Positions 10,866 to 24,024 of a stretch of DNA of 64,000 nucleotides are shown here, piece by piece. Position 1 is the stretch's first letter. Every line of letters begins with the position of its first letter. The notes below the pieces were generated by a model. That model saw nothing but the letters and a program-made list of their open reading frames with translations, searched no databases and was not told the origin of the DNA. A program made the position numbers and the translations under genes. The DNA is from Bryum argenteum (taxonomy: Eukaryota > Streptophyta > Bryopsida > Bryales > Bryaceae): positions 16,272,597 through 16,336,596 of the forward strand of contig CM073324.1 in the NCBI GenBank assembly GCA_037043015.1, given 5' to 3'.

Positions 10866-13800
10866 ATGGAGGCGAAAGCTGTTATGACTGCGGCGATGTC
10901 ACGGCGATCTCGTGAGCATCGCTCCAGCAAGAACGTTATCAACGCCACCGGTACGATCCAAGAGTCATCGAGCTCTCTTGTTGCGTCCCAATTAGATATC
11001 CGGAGGTCCTCTCGTCTCACGCGCTCTTCTCTCTCAAATCCTGGCGCCGTGTCTCTTTCCAAGGGCCTAGATGCCCGCGCCAATGTCGCCAAAGCGCTCA
11101 TGTCTGCGGGTAACTCCTCTGTAATCGTCGCCGAGAGCGTTGAAGCGCTGAGGGCGGACGACGTCGTCGACGAAGCGGGTGGTCACACCGTCGTCTCTAG
11201 TACGGTTCGCCAACCGCATGTCGTGGACGCTAATCATGTCTCTCCACTTCCAGGACCAGATGCGGCCGGGCAGGGGAGACCGTTGAGAGGGCGACCGCGA
11301 GGAAGACATGTGGCACCCGTCAAGAAGATCGCTAAGCGCGCGAAGCGTTTGCAGGAAGTGCCCCTGTCTGAGAGCGACGGAGCGCGCATCCTAGGCCGGA
11401 GAATCAAAGTTTTTTGGCGCGATGAGAATAAGTGGTTCTACGGAGTAGTGAAAGCATACAATAGAGGCAGGAAATCTCACAAGATAGTCTACGATGACAA
11501 AGAAGAGGAGTGGCTGAAATTGCACGAAGAGAAATTCAAACTGCAGGTCTTGGATGGAGAGGTCTTCGGTGTGCACGAGCCTGTCCTTTCCAGGCCGTCT
11601 GAAGAACCAACTAGTAGAAGCTCCTTCGGAGCGAGTTCTAGGTTGACCAAGTTGAAGCATGTGAATGCTGCATCTTCAGCAAACGGAGGGATTCCGGCCC
11701 AGAATGGTTTCATACGAGAGGACGAGGATGATTACCCAGGGTTCCGCAACGGTAGCAGAGATTTCCTTCAACAATCCCCGGAGGCCGGAGTAGTCAATGC
11801 CGGAGGAGCAGTCGAGGAATTCGAGGGCGCAACACCGATGGTGTGCGAAAGCGTAGATCTTGAAGACCCGTATGCGATAGATCACACGAGCATTTCGGAT
11901 TCTCTGGTGATGTTTATGAGGTCGAAGCAAAGTCTCGCGGAGTCGAGGAAGGTTTTGGCAACAACTAGTCCGCCTTTACCACCGTCTCCTCAACCTGCAA
12001 CTGTGGCTGCAAATCCAATAGAGGTATCGTCCAGCGTGGAACCATCATCCTCCTCGGATAAAGTAGAGATTTCTAATGTTGTAATCACCTCTTCTCCTTC
12101 CTCCAAGGCATCCCCACTCCGTCCTGTTGTCTGTGATATTGCGTGCACACTTGACGAAGAAAGAGGGGTGTCTGAAGGAATCTCATGTGAGGATGGGAAG
12201 GGTTCTCTAGTTTCTGAACTAGTTGAAAACAACACACAAAAGGGTGGGGAGGACTTAGACTTAGACGCTCTCTCCGACCCTGAGGATCCATATGCTATAG
12301 ACCAGACAAGTATTTCGGATTCTCTGGTGATGTTTATGAGATCCAAACAGAGTCTCGTGGAGTCGGCGAAGGTCGTTGCGATTCAGTCTCCACAACCTGC
12401 TGTCGAGGTATTTCCATCTGTGATGGATTGTTTAGAAATCTCTGAGGTTTCTGCACTCGTTTCTTCCGAGGCTCCCATTGTCTTTTCTGCCTTTTCGTTT
12501 TCTGAGGGATGCACGTTTGAACAGAGAGGAGCGCCTGAACGGATCTCATGTGAGGATGGGAAGGGTTCTTCTGCTTCACTGAAGACTGGAGATGTAGATA
12601 GTACAACTGAGCCAAATGCGTCAGACGTCTTGGACAGCAGTGAAGGTGGCGGGCTGCACTTTAATGGGCAGCAGCACGTTGAGAGTGAGGTTATTGAGAA
12701 CTTGGTTTCGAGTCCTTTGGACGTGGTTGAGGACGATGTGAGGCCTGAAACTCCCGATCATGCGCAAGACGCCCATGATATTGACTCCGACAATGGAGTG
12801 ATCGAGCACAGAATTCTAATAAAAACTTATCCAGAATATGGGTCTTCTGTGATTGTGGCATCAGAGATTGAAGACTATGACCTTGACATGAGGGTAGAGA
12901 GAATCGAGCGGTTCATTTCGTGGTATATTGCGAGGGATCTGGTGAAGATAGATTGCAGTATACCCGGGCCCAACTTCTCATCGTGGATTGTCGACGTAGA
13001 TAGTGAGTGGAAATGTGTTCCTTACCTCACGCTTTTCTTGTTGGAGAGGGACATTTCTCAAACAAGCCCCTGTCTTTTTCCTAGGGATCATATCTCTAGG
13101 TATATTGCATTGCGAACATCGAGACTTGTGCTCCAAGGATCTCGTACCGATTCACCTCTGTTACTGACAGAGCGCGCAGGAGGATTCGTTGAGGCGAATC
13201 CACCCTGTCCAGAGTTGCCGTGTTCATTTAGTGAGCTAGAGCCTTGTCAGGCGGTAATATCTGAGCAGCCTCTTGATTCGATAGTAACTGAGCAGCCTAC
13301 TGAATCGGTAGTACCTGAGCAGCAACCAGGTGAGGTTATTTGCCTCCCGGATCCTGAGGTCCTCGACAGTGGGGTCGAGGAACTGCATCTAGTCGGGGAC
13401 TTAGATATAGATGATGTGGATTTACCACCCAGTTTTGAAGAAGATGCCTCGGCTGCACCCCATGAAAACCCTGCCGAGGTAAACAAACCTTCCGACTGAT
13501 GACCTTTCTGATGTCTTTTCAGGGGTTCTTTTTGATTAGTTGTGTGCAAGCTTTTCAAACATGCTCCTCTTCTTCGTGTTGCAGGATGACTTTGTCGGTG
13601 ACACGGTCTTGGCAGTCGGTTCTGGAAGTGCCGTAGGGCTCACGGAAGTACAAATTGGAATTGTCGAAGGCGAAGATGAAGGCGGTCTTGCCTGTTACAG
13701 GTAACTGATGAAGTCTTTAACAATCCATCTCTACTGCAGCGTAGTTCTGTGTTACGTGTTCGATATGGCACTACTTTTCGCCATCCTCTTGAAATATGCT

Positions 13801-16681
13801 TTTGATAGTTGCTTTTGAGACTCTGAAGTATAAGAAGTACAGGTCTCGGCCGTATGACGATGATACAAACTCTGCTTCTTTGTTCTCGTCTTTCAACAGG
13901 AGCTGGAAGTCCGTAAAGCGTGGGTTCTCGCAAGTGACACCGGAAGATTTGGGAAGCGACGGGTTAGGAGCCGGAGACAGGCTCCAGGGGTTGCTAGAGA
14001 GTGAGCTGGGCTGCATGGCGCTAACGAAGCGGCAGAAGGTGCAAGTGGAAAGCTTGAGTAGCAAGGATTTCGACTACGAAGGCGAGAAAGACTTGTCACC
14101 ACAGGAACGTGTAGACAAAAAGACAAGAAGTGCAGATACGGGAGAATGCGATTCGGCAGTTCCAAGAGTGAACGTGCTGAAGCTTCGGAAGTGTTCCACC
14201 GGCAAAGGTGGTTGGCGTGTGGCAGGAAACTCATGCATGGCCGATCGCTCTGGCGATGGAGGGGAGCCTCTTACACCTTCCTCCACTGCAGACAGGAAGC
14301 GATCGTTCAGTGAATGTTTCGAGTTTAACCAACCCGAGAGTCCGGAGGAGAATGGTCACCAGGATGCCGATGGGCACGAGTCCGGTTGCAATACCGAGAA
14401 GGCGAAGGTGAAGGGGTTGTGGTCGAACTGCGAAGTGTCTTCCATAAACGATGTGACCTTCAACCCGCGGAAGCGGTTCAAGAACGGTTCCACTAGTTCG
14501 GGCACCAGTGAAGACTCCTATGCAACTCATTATCGAACAGAAGAGACATACCCCAGCAGCAATCTGACTGACCACGTCTATCCAGATTCTGTTTGTCGAG
14601 GATGCATAGCAAACGTGCTTGTGGTGCAGCATGACAGAGGCTGGAGAGAGTTTGGAGCTACCATCGAGCTTCAATCTTGTCACGGCCAAGGCTGGATGCT
14701 GATCATATCTGTGCGTGGCCAGAACACATATGCGTTCAAAGCGGAGCATGCTATTGTAACTGGAAGCACGAATCGCCATACTCATGCAGTAGTATGGAAA
14801 GGTGGGAAGGGCTGGAGCTTGGAGTTCGATGACAAGAAGCAGTGGCAGATATTCAAGGAGTTGCACGAAGAGTGTTATCGCCGAAACGCAAAAACGTCTT
14901 CTGTTCGCCAGATTCCGATTCCTGGTGTCAGGCACATTGAAGACATTGCACCGAGGAGCCCAAATGGTCACTTCGCGCGCCCATACTCTAGGTACATCAG
15001 CACCGGAGAAGATGAAGTGGAGATGGCTCTCGGGAACAGCCGTGTGGTGTATGACATGGACTCCGAGGACGAGCAATGGCTTATCCAGATTAACCACGAA
15101 AGGGCAAGTGCACGAGGAACGAGGACTCGGCCTCTGATCGCTGAGGAGACTCTGGAAAGGCTTATGGACAAGCTGGAGAAAGACGCTTATCTGTATCAGC
15201 AGGAACATAAGACGACGGAGTTGGACCCCAACGACGTTGATTCAGAATCGTGTATGGGACTCGCTACTCCGGAGGTCATCAAGGTCATTTACAGCTACTG
15301 GTTGGAAAAGCGAAAGCGGAAAGGCATGCCATTAGTGCGCCACTTTCAGGTATCTTTTTCGTCCTTCCACTGTTACCTTCACGCTTGTTCCTCCCGTCAT
15401 ATTGTATTGAATACTTGTGCGATTTTTTTTTCTCTTGTTACATGGGAGTGTCTGCAACATGTTGTTTCTTTTATTGCTAACATTGCAACATTACTTTGTT
15501 CAGCCTCCGGCGTGGGAGCAATACCAGAAGCTGCTGAGATTATGGGAACAGGAGATAGCAAGGCTGCAGCAGGAACAGCCTTCTGCGAGCATGCAGCAGC
15601 TGACAGAAGCAGTGAGGAAGCCTCCTTATTTTGCATTCTGCTTGCGACCACGAGGGCTGGAAGCACAGCATAAGCTATCCAAGCAAAAATCTCACAGGAA
15701 GCAGAGTTGGCCTGGGACGGCGCCTCGACCATGGGGTGGAATGGGCAGCTTGGATGCCCTTGGTAGACGGCAGTATTACACGGAGCCAGGAAACGGACTG
15801 CCGCCTGGTACAGTCCCACCCTTCTTTTCCTTTCCATTCTATTTGTCACATGAGCGATGCTACACAAGAACCTCGCTTTTCTTGAACCTCTTTGCTGTTT
15901 AATATTTACGTACACATCTCGTACTTTTGAGATTACCCCAGTACAATCATAACGAAAATGCACTGTACGTCGTTTTGCAGGGCCAAGAAGACCAGGTCGT
16001 CCTCGCCTGTCAGATACAGTGGGAGCCAATCTGACAGGGGCCTTCAACATGATGAGGGAGCCAGGAGGAGCAATGACGTTCCGGAGCGGGTCTTTGAACG
16101 AGTACGCACAAAGAAGGGCAGGGAAGAACAAGAAGAGTGGCCGAAAGGCACGGAAGCAGCACTTATTGGCGGCTCAAGAATCACGGCGGAAACGCTCGAT
16201 GATGCTGGGGGAGTTGCAGGAGGAACAACCAACCGACCTAGCATTGTTAGCAGCAAGGAAACGGAGCACGGCCGAGGCTCTTCGGGCACGAGCTCAAGCA
16301 CTCTATGCAGTTGCAGATGCAGCAATGCACAAGGCTGTTGCAGCAGTAATAGCAGCAGACGCTCAGCATGCTGCAGAGCAATCGAAAGAACTGGAAGAAG
16401 AACAAGACTCCCCACCAGGAGCTTCAACTACTGGTGAGCAGGGACCTACTTTTGGGTCGTGGCGCCGAGGAGTTGCCATGAGCAAAGCATCGGCAAGTCA
16501 TCGACCAGGATTGGAAAGCTACGGGGAGGATGCACTCCTCCCAGTGGCGAGCTGGAGCCAGGAGCTCGGAGCAGGCCTTGGCACGAGATTATTGAACAAG
16601 GAGGCGGAGGTGGAAGGTATCATGGCTCCACTGTTAGGCAGGATGAGAGGAGAGGGCATGGTGGCCATGCCCACTAGGTAA
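10866..16681 (+). CDS. Enhancer-of-polycomb-like chromatin protein (Tudor + EPL)
   Basis: Plant EPL proteins are thought to scaffold NuA4-type histone acetyltransferase complexes. My model is 10866-13478, 13585-13700, 13843-15349, 15504-15807, 15981-16681, which keeps frame and gives about 1746 residues, near the usual plant EPL size. A Tudor-like domain lies at about residues 173-225 (GRRIKVFWRDENKWFYGVV ... IVYDDKEEEWLKL). The EPL region in exons 3-4 has VVYDMDSEDEQWL, PEVIKVIYSYWLEKRK and PPAWEQYQKLLRLWEQE. An AT-hook, RRPGRPR, opens the last exon (about residue 1514), followed by an Ala/Glu-rich coiled region. The start is the first ATG in frame (MEAKAVMTAAMSRRS). The acceptor at 13843 is the weakest junction, with a poor pyrimidine tract. 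Exon 1 contains an internal repeat (separate entry). Confidence 0.85.
11853..12575 (+). repeat. Internal coding duplication in EPL-like exon 1
   Basis: DPYAIDHTSISDSLVMFMRS and DPYAIDQTSISDSLVMFMRS are encoded exactly 420 bases apart (codons near 11865 and 12285). After each copy comes an ISCEDGKGS segment (12178-12205 and 12541-12567), preceded by ERGVSEG and QRGAPER. A unit of about 120-140 residues has therefore been duplicated in frame, with small indels since. Nucleotide identity stays high in the SDSLVMFM block, suggesting a fairly recent event or conservation. Confidence 0.8.
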
Positions 16682-17436
16682 AGTGACAGACACAAGAAGA
16701 TGATTTTACGTAGGTGACAGTTTTGCTGCATGCGACGACGATGGAAATACGCATGATGATGATGATCGATGGGATGATGATACCACAACTATGGGGCCTG
16801 TTTTTTGGTGTTGTAGTTGTAACATGTTGTACAGGACTGGAGGTTTTATTGCTGACAGGAGACTTATCTCGTTAATTCCCTGGCTGCTCTTGCTGCCTGC
16901 GTTTGTGAATTTTAATTGTATCCTTGCATGTCTGCCAGGGTGTACATTGTTATCTCTCCTTCATGGATTTGTACAGTGAAAAAATGTTAGGGTGCCTCCT
17001 TAAAACTGCAAAAGTAAAAGTTTTGCATCATGAAGCATGCTAACTTTCAGGCGCTCTGTAGTGGTTGGCTTTCACAGCCTTACCATTTCCAGCAAAGCTG
17101 GAATTTAGTAGGCACCACCGTTTCTATTTTCGACACAGTCAAAATTTGGTATTCCCGTCTGTTTCCTCGGTTTCCTCGCGTTCCTACTTCCTTCAGAACC
17201 TTCGGGATTTTGTGCTGGATGTACAGTACCCAGCAAGCGAACAGTCTTGGAGCGAATTGGTATTACAAATTCAGATTTGGGCCAAATCACGGAAATCACG
17301 GCTGGAGATGTAATTTTGAACTGGTATTTCAAGTGCAGATATGGGCCTAATCACTGATAGAAAATCGCATTGGAAAGATAATGAAGTGTACTTCAATGTA
17401 AGAAAGTTTTACAACAAGCCTTTGCAGGGTTTTCAT
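16682..17436 (+). other. 3' flank of the EPL-like gene
   Basis: Probable 3' UTR and downstream spacer. A GATGATGAT-rich stretch lies at 16755-16785. No gene or clear poly(A) signal is assigned. Confidence 0.4.
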
Positions 17437-17747
17437 TATGGTAGAGCAGCCAATAATAGCGCAGTGCCGAAAATGGAGCCCTCCTAGTAATCTTCACTTG
17501 TCACGTACATAATAGCTTCTCCATACAACAGTACCATGTACACACTGCAAAGATTATAGGGCGTCATTTTAGGGCACCATTTTAAGAACACCTATATTTC
17601 CATCTTTGGAAATTCATCACTTACTGTGATTCCACTTGCTCTAGTTTTCTACTAACTTTCCCCATGCACAAAAATTGCTTGCATTGGCAACCATCCTGTA
17701 GATTTTTCTGTGCTGAAAATTGCACCATCATAGGACACCTTACCATA
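17437..17747 (+). mobile_element. MITE with TATGGTA...TACCATA ends, copy A
   Basis: A 311-base element whose ends (TATGGTAGAGCAGCC and the reverse complement of TATGGTAAGGTGTCC) form imperfect inverted repeats. A closely similar copy lies at 40159-40483 and a more diverged inverted copy at about 44193-44442. No coding capacity. Confidence 0.65.
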
Positions 17748-18379
17748 ATTATCTTAGGATACACTACATACCATCGTGTGCAACCACCTTTGTGCTACCC
17801 TCAGTTATGGGGCCCTTGGCCCCTAGACCTCGAGGCATGCTTCCATACGTCTATGCATGTCCCCATATGCATGCGTCTAGGCATGCCCCCGTACGTTTAG
17901 GTGCAAGGAGCAACGAGGATCCCAATTATTTCCTTAGAGATGTGTTCTCACGCTTGTTCAATGGATTCATCTCAATTATTTCCTTAAAAATGTCTCATAC
18001 AAAGGATTCAATTGGTCTTGTTGGTTGTGTGGAATTGGTCCATTTTGTACAAAGTCCTTTACAATCTACCATAAGTTTTATATAGGTAGTCTTTAAAAAT
18101 CTCAAATTTGTTATTGTTGACATTTTGGAACAAATCAATTGACTTTCATGTATACACAAAGTCTCGTAACCAGCTGTTTAAAATTCTTGTCAAATTCTCA
18201 TTCCCAAGTCACCCTACTCCTAGCAATTGTGTTCAGCAAGTTTGCAAACTAGCAAACATTTGGAATCCTTGATTGTATTTCCTACAGATTTTTGTATGGT
18301 TCAACTCACAGTTAATGATATTATTATCATCAAACGTGCACATAATCGAATTCATTGCAGTATGTTTCAAAAAGGAGTA
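17748..18379. other. Spacer, nothing recognised
   Basis: No gene is seen. Near 17820-17900 there is a cluster of short palindromic words (GCATGC, CTAGGCATG, TACGT) in a local CATGC-rich patch. Confidence 0.4.
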
Positions 18380-18549
18380 GATACAGCCGGTGTTGTCTTA
18401 TCAGACAAAATTCCTATTCATATGTCAGACAAAATTTAGATGAGATGTACATTTGATCCATTGAAAATGTTTTAGATGTACACCTCATCTAAATTGTATT
18501 TGACAAATGAATAGGAATTTTGTCTAATAAGACAACCCTGGATACAGCC
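18380..18549. mobile_element. Foldback MITE with 9-bp target duplication (Mutator-like)
   Basis: The 152-base element at 18389-18540 is almost entirely an imperfect palindrome. The left arm contains TTGTCTTATCAGACAAAATT, and the right arm is the near-complement ending AATTTTGTCTAATAAGACAA. It is flanked by a perfect 9-base direct repeat, GATACAGCC (18380-18388 and 18541-18549). A 9-base duplication is the mark of the Mutator superfamily. No coding capacity. Confidence 0.75.
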
Positions 18550-19666
18550 CAACGTGCCCTCTTTGATTCCATCGTTGAACATGCATCCGTTTCTTTTGGC
18601 AAATTGTCATGTTCTCACACCACGTTTTGTAGGAATAGTGATTCTTAAAAAGACAAACTTTGGCACTAGTGCCAAACAGACATATCTATGTAGGAGTGCC
18701 AAAATTGCAAGGTGTGAGTGATGGTATATATGAGGAGTGAATATGTGGTTTTGATATGAATCATATATATATATATATATATAATAATGGTTACCAACAT
18801 ATACCTCAAATCTATATAGGTATTGTGTATTGTCTTTCTGTGATATATTGTCTTAGTTGTGATGGTATGGAAAAGATGACACCTAGTTTATCACAAACAA
18901 AGAATACAAAGAGTACCGCATCAATCCGACACTTCATTTTTCAAATAATTTATCCGTTATATAATGTTATATAAACTGCATTTATGCCATATTAGTCATC
19001 AATGTCCAAAGACATACACCACATTCATCGCACCATTTTGAGCATCCCCAACCAAACCCTTCAAATGCACAGTTGGAGTTGGAGCGCACTAGCTACTTTC
19101 AAACCTTATGACTTGAGCTCTATGCAAAAAGTGAGACACTAGGTGCCAAATAATCCCCTTGAGATGCTATTTTTGAGGGCCTTTATATTTTTTGAGCAAC
19201 CCCTATTCCACTTCACTGTTAAGTTTAGGAAATCGTAGTAACTTTGTTTTTGTACGACAAAGTTGTTTGTTAGTGACTTATGGGTATGTTGGTTTGTGAC
19301 TTATATTGATTTCTACTATATTACCAATTTGATGTTACTATTTATGTTCTTATTGACTTTTAATGATCTTCATTTAATAATTTTACTGACTATCTTTGAC
19401 CTCCGCATCACCCATTTGAGCGTGACCCGTTGGGTCTGCGACTCCAAGGGGGGACATCTCTTGCAAAAGTGTACGAATGTCCATTTGGAGTGTGAAAGTA
19501 GAGATGCTCTTTTTGTAAGATTTCTTGCTTGTTGGAACGGATCATGCCCTGCATCAAAGAACTCGGAGTAACGTGGAGGCTAATGATAATTGATAAGATT
19601 TACAATTAGTGAATATAATAAGTAACTATGTACCAATCTCTAAAATAAAAGTAAAGATGATAATAT
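18550..19666. other. Spacer, nothing recognised
   Basis: AT-rich, with an (AT)n run at 18764-18782. A moderately GC-rich patch around 19395-19570 has a short open frame that resembles nothing I know. Confidence 0.4.
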
Positions 19667-19739
19667 TTAACCCCTAAAGTATCATGAGTCCTCTTTTGGG
19701 CTGATTAGGCTCTCAATAGCCTCCCAATTACAATTTCAG

Positions 19740-20840
19740 CTCGCATGAATTTTGAACCTCTTATAAATTGTAGAATTTTTCTATACCTTTCCGAATAGTC
19801 ATTTCATGCTTCAATATTCCTCATACTTTGGGAGATATACATGGTCAAAGTTTGAAAACTCTATTTGAAATCTCCCCGAAACTGCCCAAACTGCAATATA
19901 TGCTTATTTATTCTCAAACTTTGCCCAAAAATAATTTAATTGCAGAAACTTCATAAATTCACGAGAAACTAAGATTTTTTTGATTTTTTTTTTATAATTT
20001 TTGTTTTTCTACTTATAAAGGAGGTTGTAAGGCATGATGTTACCATTTGGATTTTCAATCCAAATTTTTAAAAAATGTCTTTATTATTGTCAAAGAATGG
20101 TCTTTGTACTTGAATTTAACCATACCTCTATGGAAATAATCATGTATATTTTTAGGTCTTATAGGTTGCGTGATGGTAAAAATTGTATAGACGTGTTCCT
20201 AACTCACCTAAGAATAGGAATTTAAAGTGCCTCTAGTTGAAATTATTATCAATAATGGCGCTCAAAACTTTGCTCACCCCCTTTACAACAAGCCAATAAA
20301 ACTTTTTATTCAACTTAATGAGACCTTTTGCAAATTCTAGAGTTTTTCCATAGCTTTCCAAAAAGTCCTTTTGTGCCTCAAAATTCCTCGTACTTTAGGA
20401 ATTATTCACGGTCAAAGTTTGAAAACACAATTTGAAATATGCCCAAAACTGTCCACACTAAGGTATATGCTCATTTATTCTCAAAATCTACTCAAAAAAT
20501 CACCAAAATTTTAGATTTTACTTTTTTTCATTTTTTTATTACATGTAAATGAGGTTTCAAGGCATGATCTCATCATTCGGATTTTTAGTTCTAAAGAATC
20601 TTCACATGCCATTTTTATTGGCAATTATTGGCCTTTGCAGTCTAATTTAACATACCTCCAGGTGAGTTATCAAGCATCTCTTTGGGTTGTATAGGTCGCT
20701 TGAGGGTAAAAATGGCATACACATGTTCCTGACTTACTTAGGAACAAAAATGTAAAGAGCCTCCTATCAAATTTTCTACCAAAAATGGTTTCTTTGGCCC
20801 TCAAGAAACTAGTTACCCTTTTCAGAGCACACAAAAAAAA
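19740..20840. repeat. Diverged ~0.55 kb tandem duplication
   Basis: Unit 1 (about 19740-20290) and unit 2 (about 20320-20840) share long ordered blocks. Examples are GGTCAAAGTTTGAAAAC followed by TTTGAAAT, TTTATTCTCAAA, AAGGCATGAT followed by CATT.GGATTTT, AGGTTGCGTGATGGTAAAAA against AGGTCGCTTGAGGGTAAAAA, and TGTTCCT(A/G)ACT. Identity is perhaps 70% by eye. No coding frame survives in either unit. A lone TTAACCCCTAAAG motif at 19667-19679 sits just upstream. Confidence 0.6.
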
Positions 20841-21306
20841 CTTCTTCTCTGACTTCGAACATTATGATCTCACAATTGGTAAGGAATTTGAGTATGAGCT
20901 TTAACACACATACACATTCAAGTTGAGTACCCTGCGAATGCATACCTAAAAAGTTAAGACTTCATAGCCATTTTGAGGCAAGTAAACTTAAGAGGTCAAT
21001 TTGTCTAAACCATCACCTAACAAGTTCCGGTGTCACAAGAGTAATCATGCAGTAATAGAATTAACTTCAAGTCACATCTCTAGGTTATAATCCCCAATAC
21101 TCCGCATTAAACATGTTATTAGATCATGAAGTTATATCATGATCATTATATTGTTGGAAACAGATCAAATTCTCAATTTATTTCATCACTTGCATGAATA
21201 GGAACTCATAATGCTCAACACATTCAACAACCGATAGGTTCTGATTTACCAACAGCATCTCCTCCACAAGAAATTCAATATCTACACTGGCGATCGGGGC
21301 TTGTAT
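20841..21306. other. Spacer and 3' flank of glutaredoxin gene
   Basis: No gene or repeat is recognised. The segment next to 21307 is the probable 3' UTR of the minus-strand glutaredoxin gene. Confidence 0.4.
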
Positions 21307-22519
<1,213 letters not shown>

Positions 22520-22867
22520 GATAACTGGAATTGGAATGAGCGTGAAACTGAAACAAGATCTTTGCTGCGAAATGTTTGTTGATGAGTGAGTAAGTGATTG
22601 TTGTGTTTGCAGGAGCGAGTGAAAGTAAGTAAAGTGAAGTGACGAGGGCGGGGAAGGTGAAGTGGAAGTGGTGGTGCAGGGGAAGCTACTGCGGGGGGAG
22701 GCGCCACTTGGAAAAAGGATGGTGCACACGAGCAGCGTCGCATGGCAACGCCATCGCCACCCGGCCCGTTGCTTCCCCCGAAGAAACCGACTCTTCCGAC
22801 CATTCCTGCTTTCAAGGCCGCCCCGGATATTTCCACTTTTAAGCTTTTTACAATAGGCTCAATAAAC
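22520..22867 (-). promoter_or_regulatory. Promoter/5' leader region of the glutaredoxin gene
   Basis: GC-rich sequence directly upstream of the start codon on the minus strand, ending where a MITE begins. No core promoter motif is placed with confidence. Confidence 0.35.
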
Positions 22868-22870
22868 CAC

Positions 22871-23095
22871 ACTACACTAAATTTGATAATTAGTGTTACA
22901 TTATTATAAGATTTGAAAATGCTATAAGTTTTTACTTTTGTTTACAAAAATTTACCAAGAGCATTGATTCTGATACTATGTAAGGACCCCCATCTTGGCC
23001 GATATAGTGAGTAATATTATTGAACAACAGTAAAAACTTATACCATGTTTATGCAAATTAGTGTATCTAACACTAATTATCAAATTTAGTGTAGT
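22871..23095 (-). mobile_element. MITE with TTTAGTGTAGT ends, copy 2 (most complete)
   Basis: A 225-base element, inverted relative to the copy at 6550. Its termini are perfect inverted repeats of about 28 bases, starting ACTACACTAAATTTGATAAT. It inserted about 350 bases upstream of the glutaredoxin start codon. No clear target duplication. Confidence 0.75.
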
Positions 23096-23664
23096 TGGTG
23101 GAGTAGACAAGGAAATTAAATTTTAGATTTTAGGCAAGAAAATTTATTATGAGGAGATTGGCCAATAGATAAAAAAAAATTATTTTGTATGTTAGATTAG
23201 TTCTGAAATTTGGGAGTGGAAGCTGTAGGTGAGTTTGAAACAATATATCATGGAATGTACATTTTGGATATATTCTTGAAGTTGGAAGCTACAATGTACC
23301 TGTTTGCTTGAATGTCTCTTGTGTATGGATTTTTATCGTTTTTTTTTTTTTTAGTCTCTTTGTCTTAGAGTTTTTTAGCGGACTTGCCAAAGGGACAAAA
23401 TTGCAATTGACTAAGTGAAGCTCAATTTCCTTCTCCAAGAAAGTGGTTACTAACCAGCCACCCTCAGCCGCTCGCCAAAAGTAATGACCCTTTCAGGGCA
23501 TTCGTAAGGGACTGGTTAAAGGGACAAGACTCGCTACACGAGGCAATGGTCATATTCCTTTCACAAGGCTATACGGCCCGCCACCTTTGCGCCAAAGGAA
23601 TCACTTGAGAGCCACACCCATCACTATTTGTCCAACTTCTACTCAATTTCCAATAAGAGTACCT
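23096..23664. other. Spacer with weak duplicated words
   Basis: A T-run lies near 23340. Two loosely similar stretches (around 23383 and 23510) share AAAGGGACAA, an AAGTGAAGC/ACGAGGCAA-like word and ATTCCTT. No gene is seen. Confidence 0.35.
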
Positions 23665-23965
23665 TAAAATGTTTGGACCATTGGTCTACAAGTACTTTTG
23701 AATTTTTGTCATAATGTAGTAGAAGGCGAAATATAACAAATTATTTAGCAAGGACAAATTCAGGGGTGTAAATTCAAAGAGGTGCTACATATAGCAACCC
23801 CTCCTCTCTTGACCATACTTAACTAGAGAGGAGGGGTTGCTATATGTAGCACCTCTTAAATTTTTCACCCTTCCACACTAGTCCTTGCTAAATTATATGT
23901 TTTATTCCGCCTTCCACTACACAAATTTCAAATGTCCATGGGTTTAATGGTTTTGAGGTTTTTCC
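23665..23965. mobile_element. Foldback element with long arms
   Basis: A perfect 30-base inverted repeat (23779-23808 and 23826-23855, starting GAGGTGCTACATATAGCAAC) with a 17-base loop forms the core. The arms extend imperfectly outward for about 100 more bases each: TGTAGTAGAAGGCG, ATTTAGCAAGGAC and ACTTTTGAATTTTT on the left have counterparts on the right. A single-stranded copy would fold into a long hairpin. No coding capacity or certain target duplication. Confidence 0.7.
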
Positions 23966-24024
23966 AAAAGGTGAGATGTAATCTCTCCCAAAACTCAAGT
24001 TAAGTTAAAATAATGAACGTATTT

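Noticed and set aside
14231-15208. Long open frame (325 codons) on the minus strand inside the EPL-like gene
   Set aside because: It lies wholly opposite EPL coding sequence with clear EPL motifs. The product resembles no family and is a codon-use shadow.
15397-16131. Minus-strand open frame of 244 codons across the last EPL introns
   Set aside because: It is antisense to exons whose frame, splice sites and AT-hook are convincing. No family resemblance.
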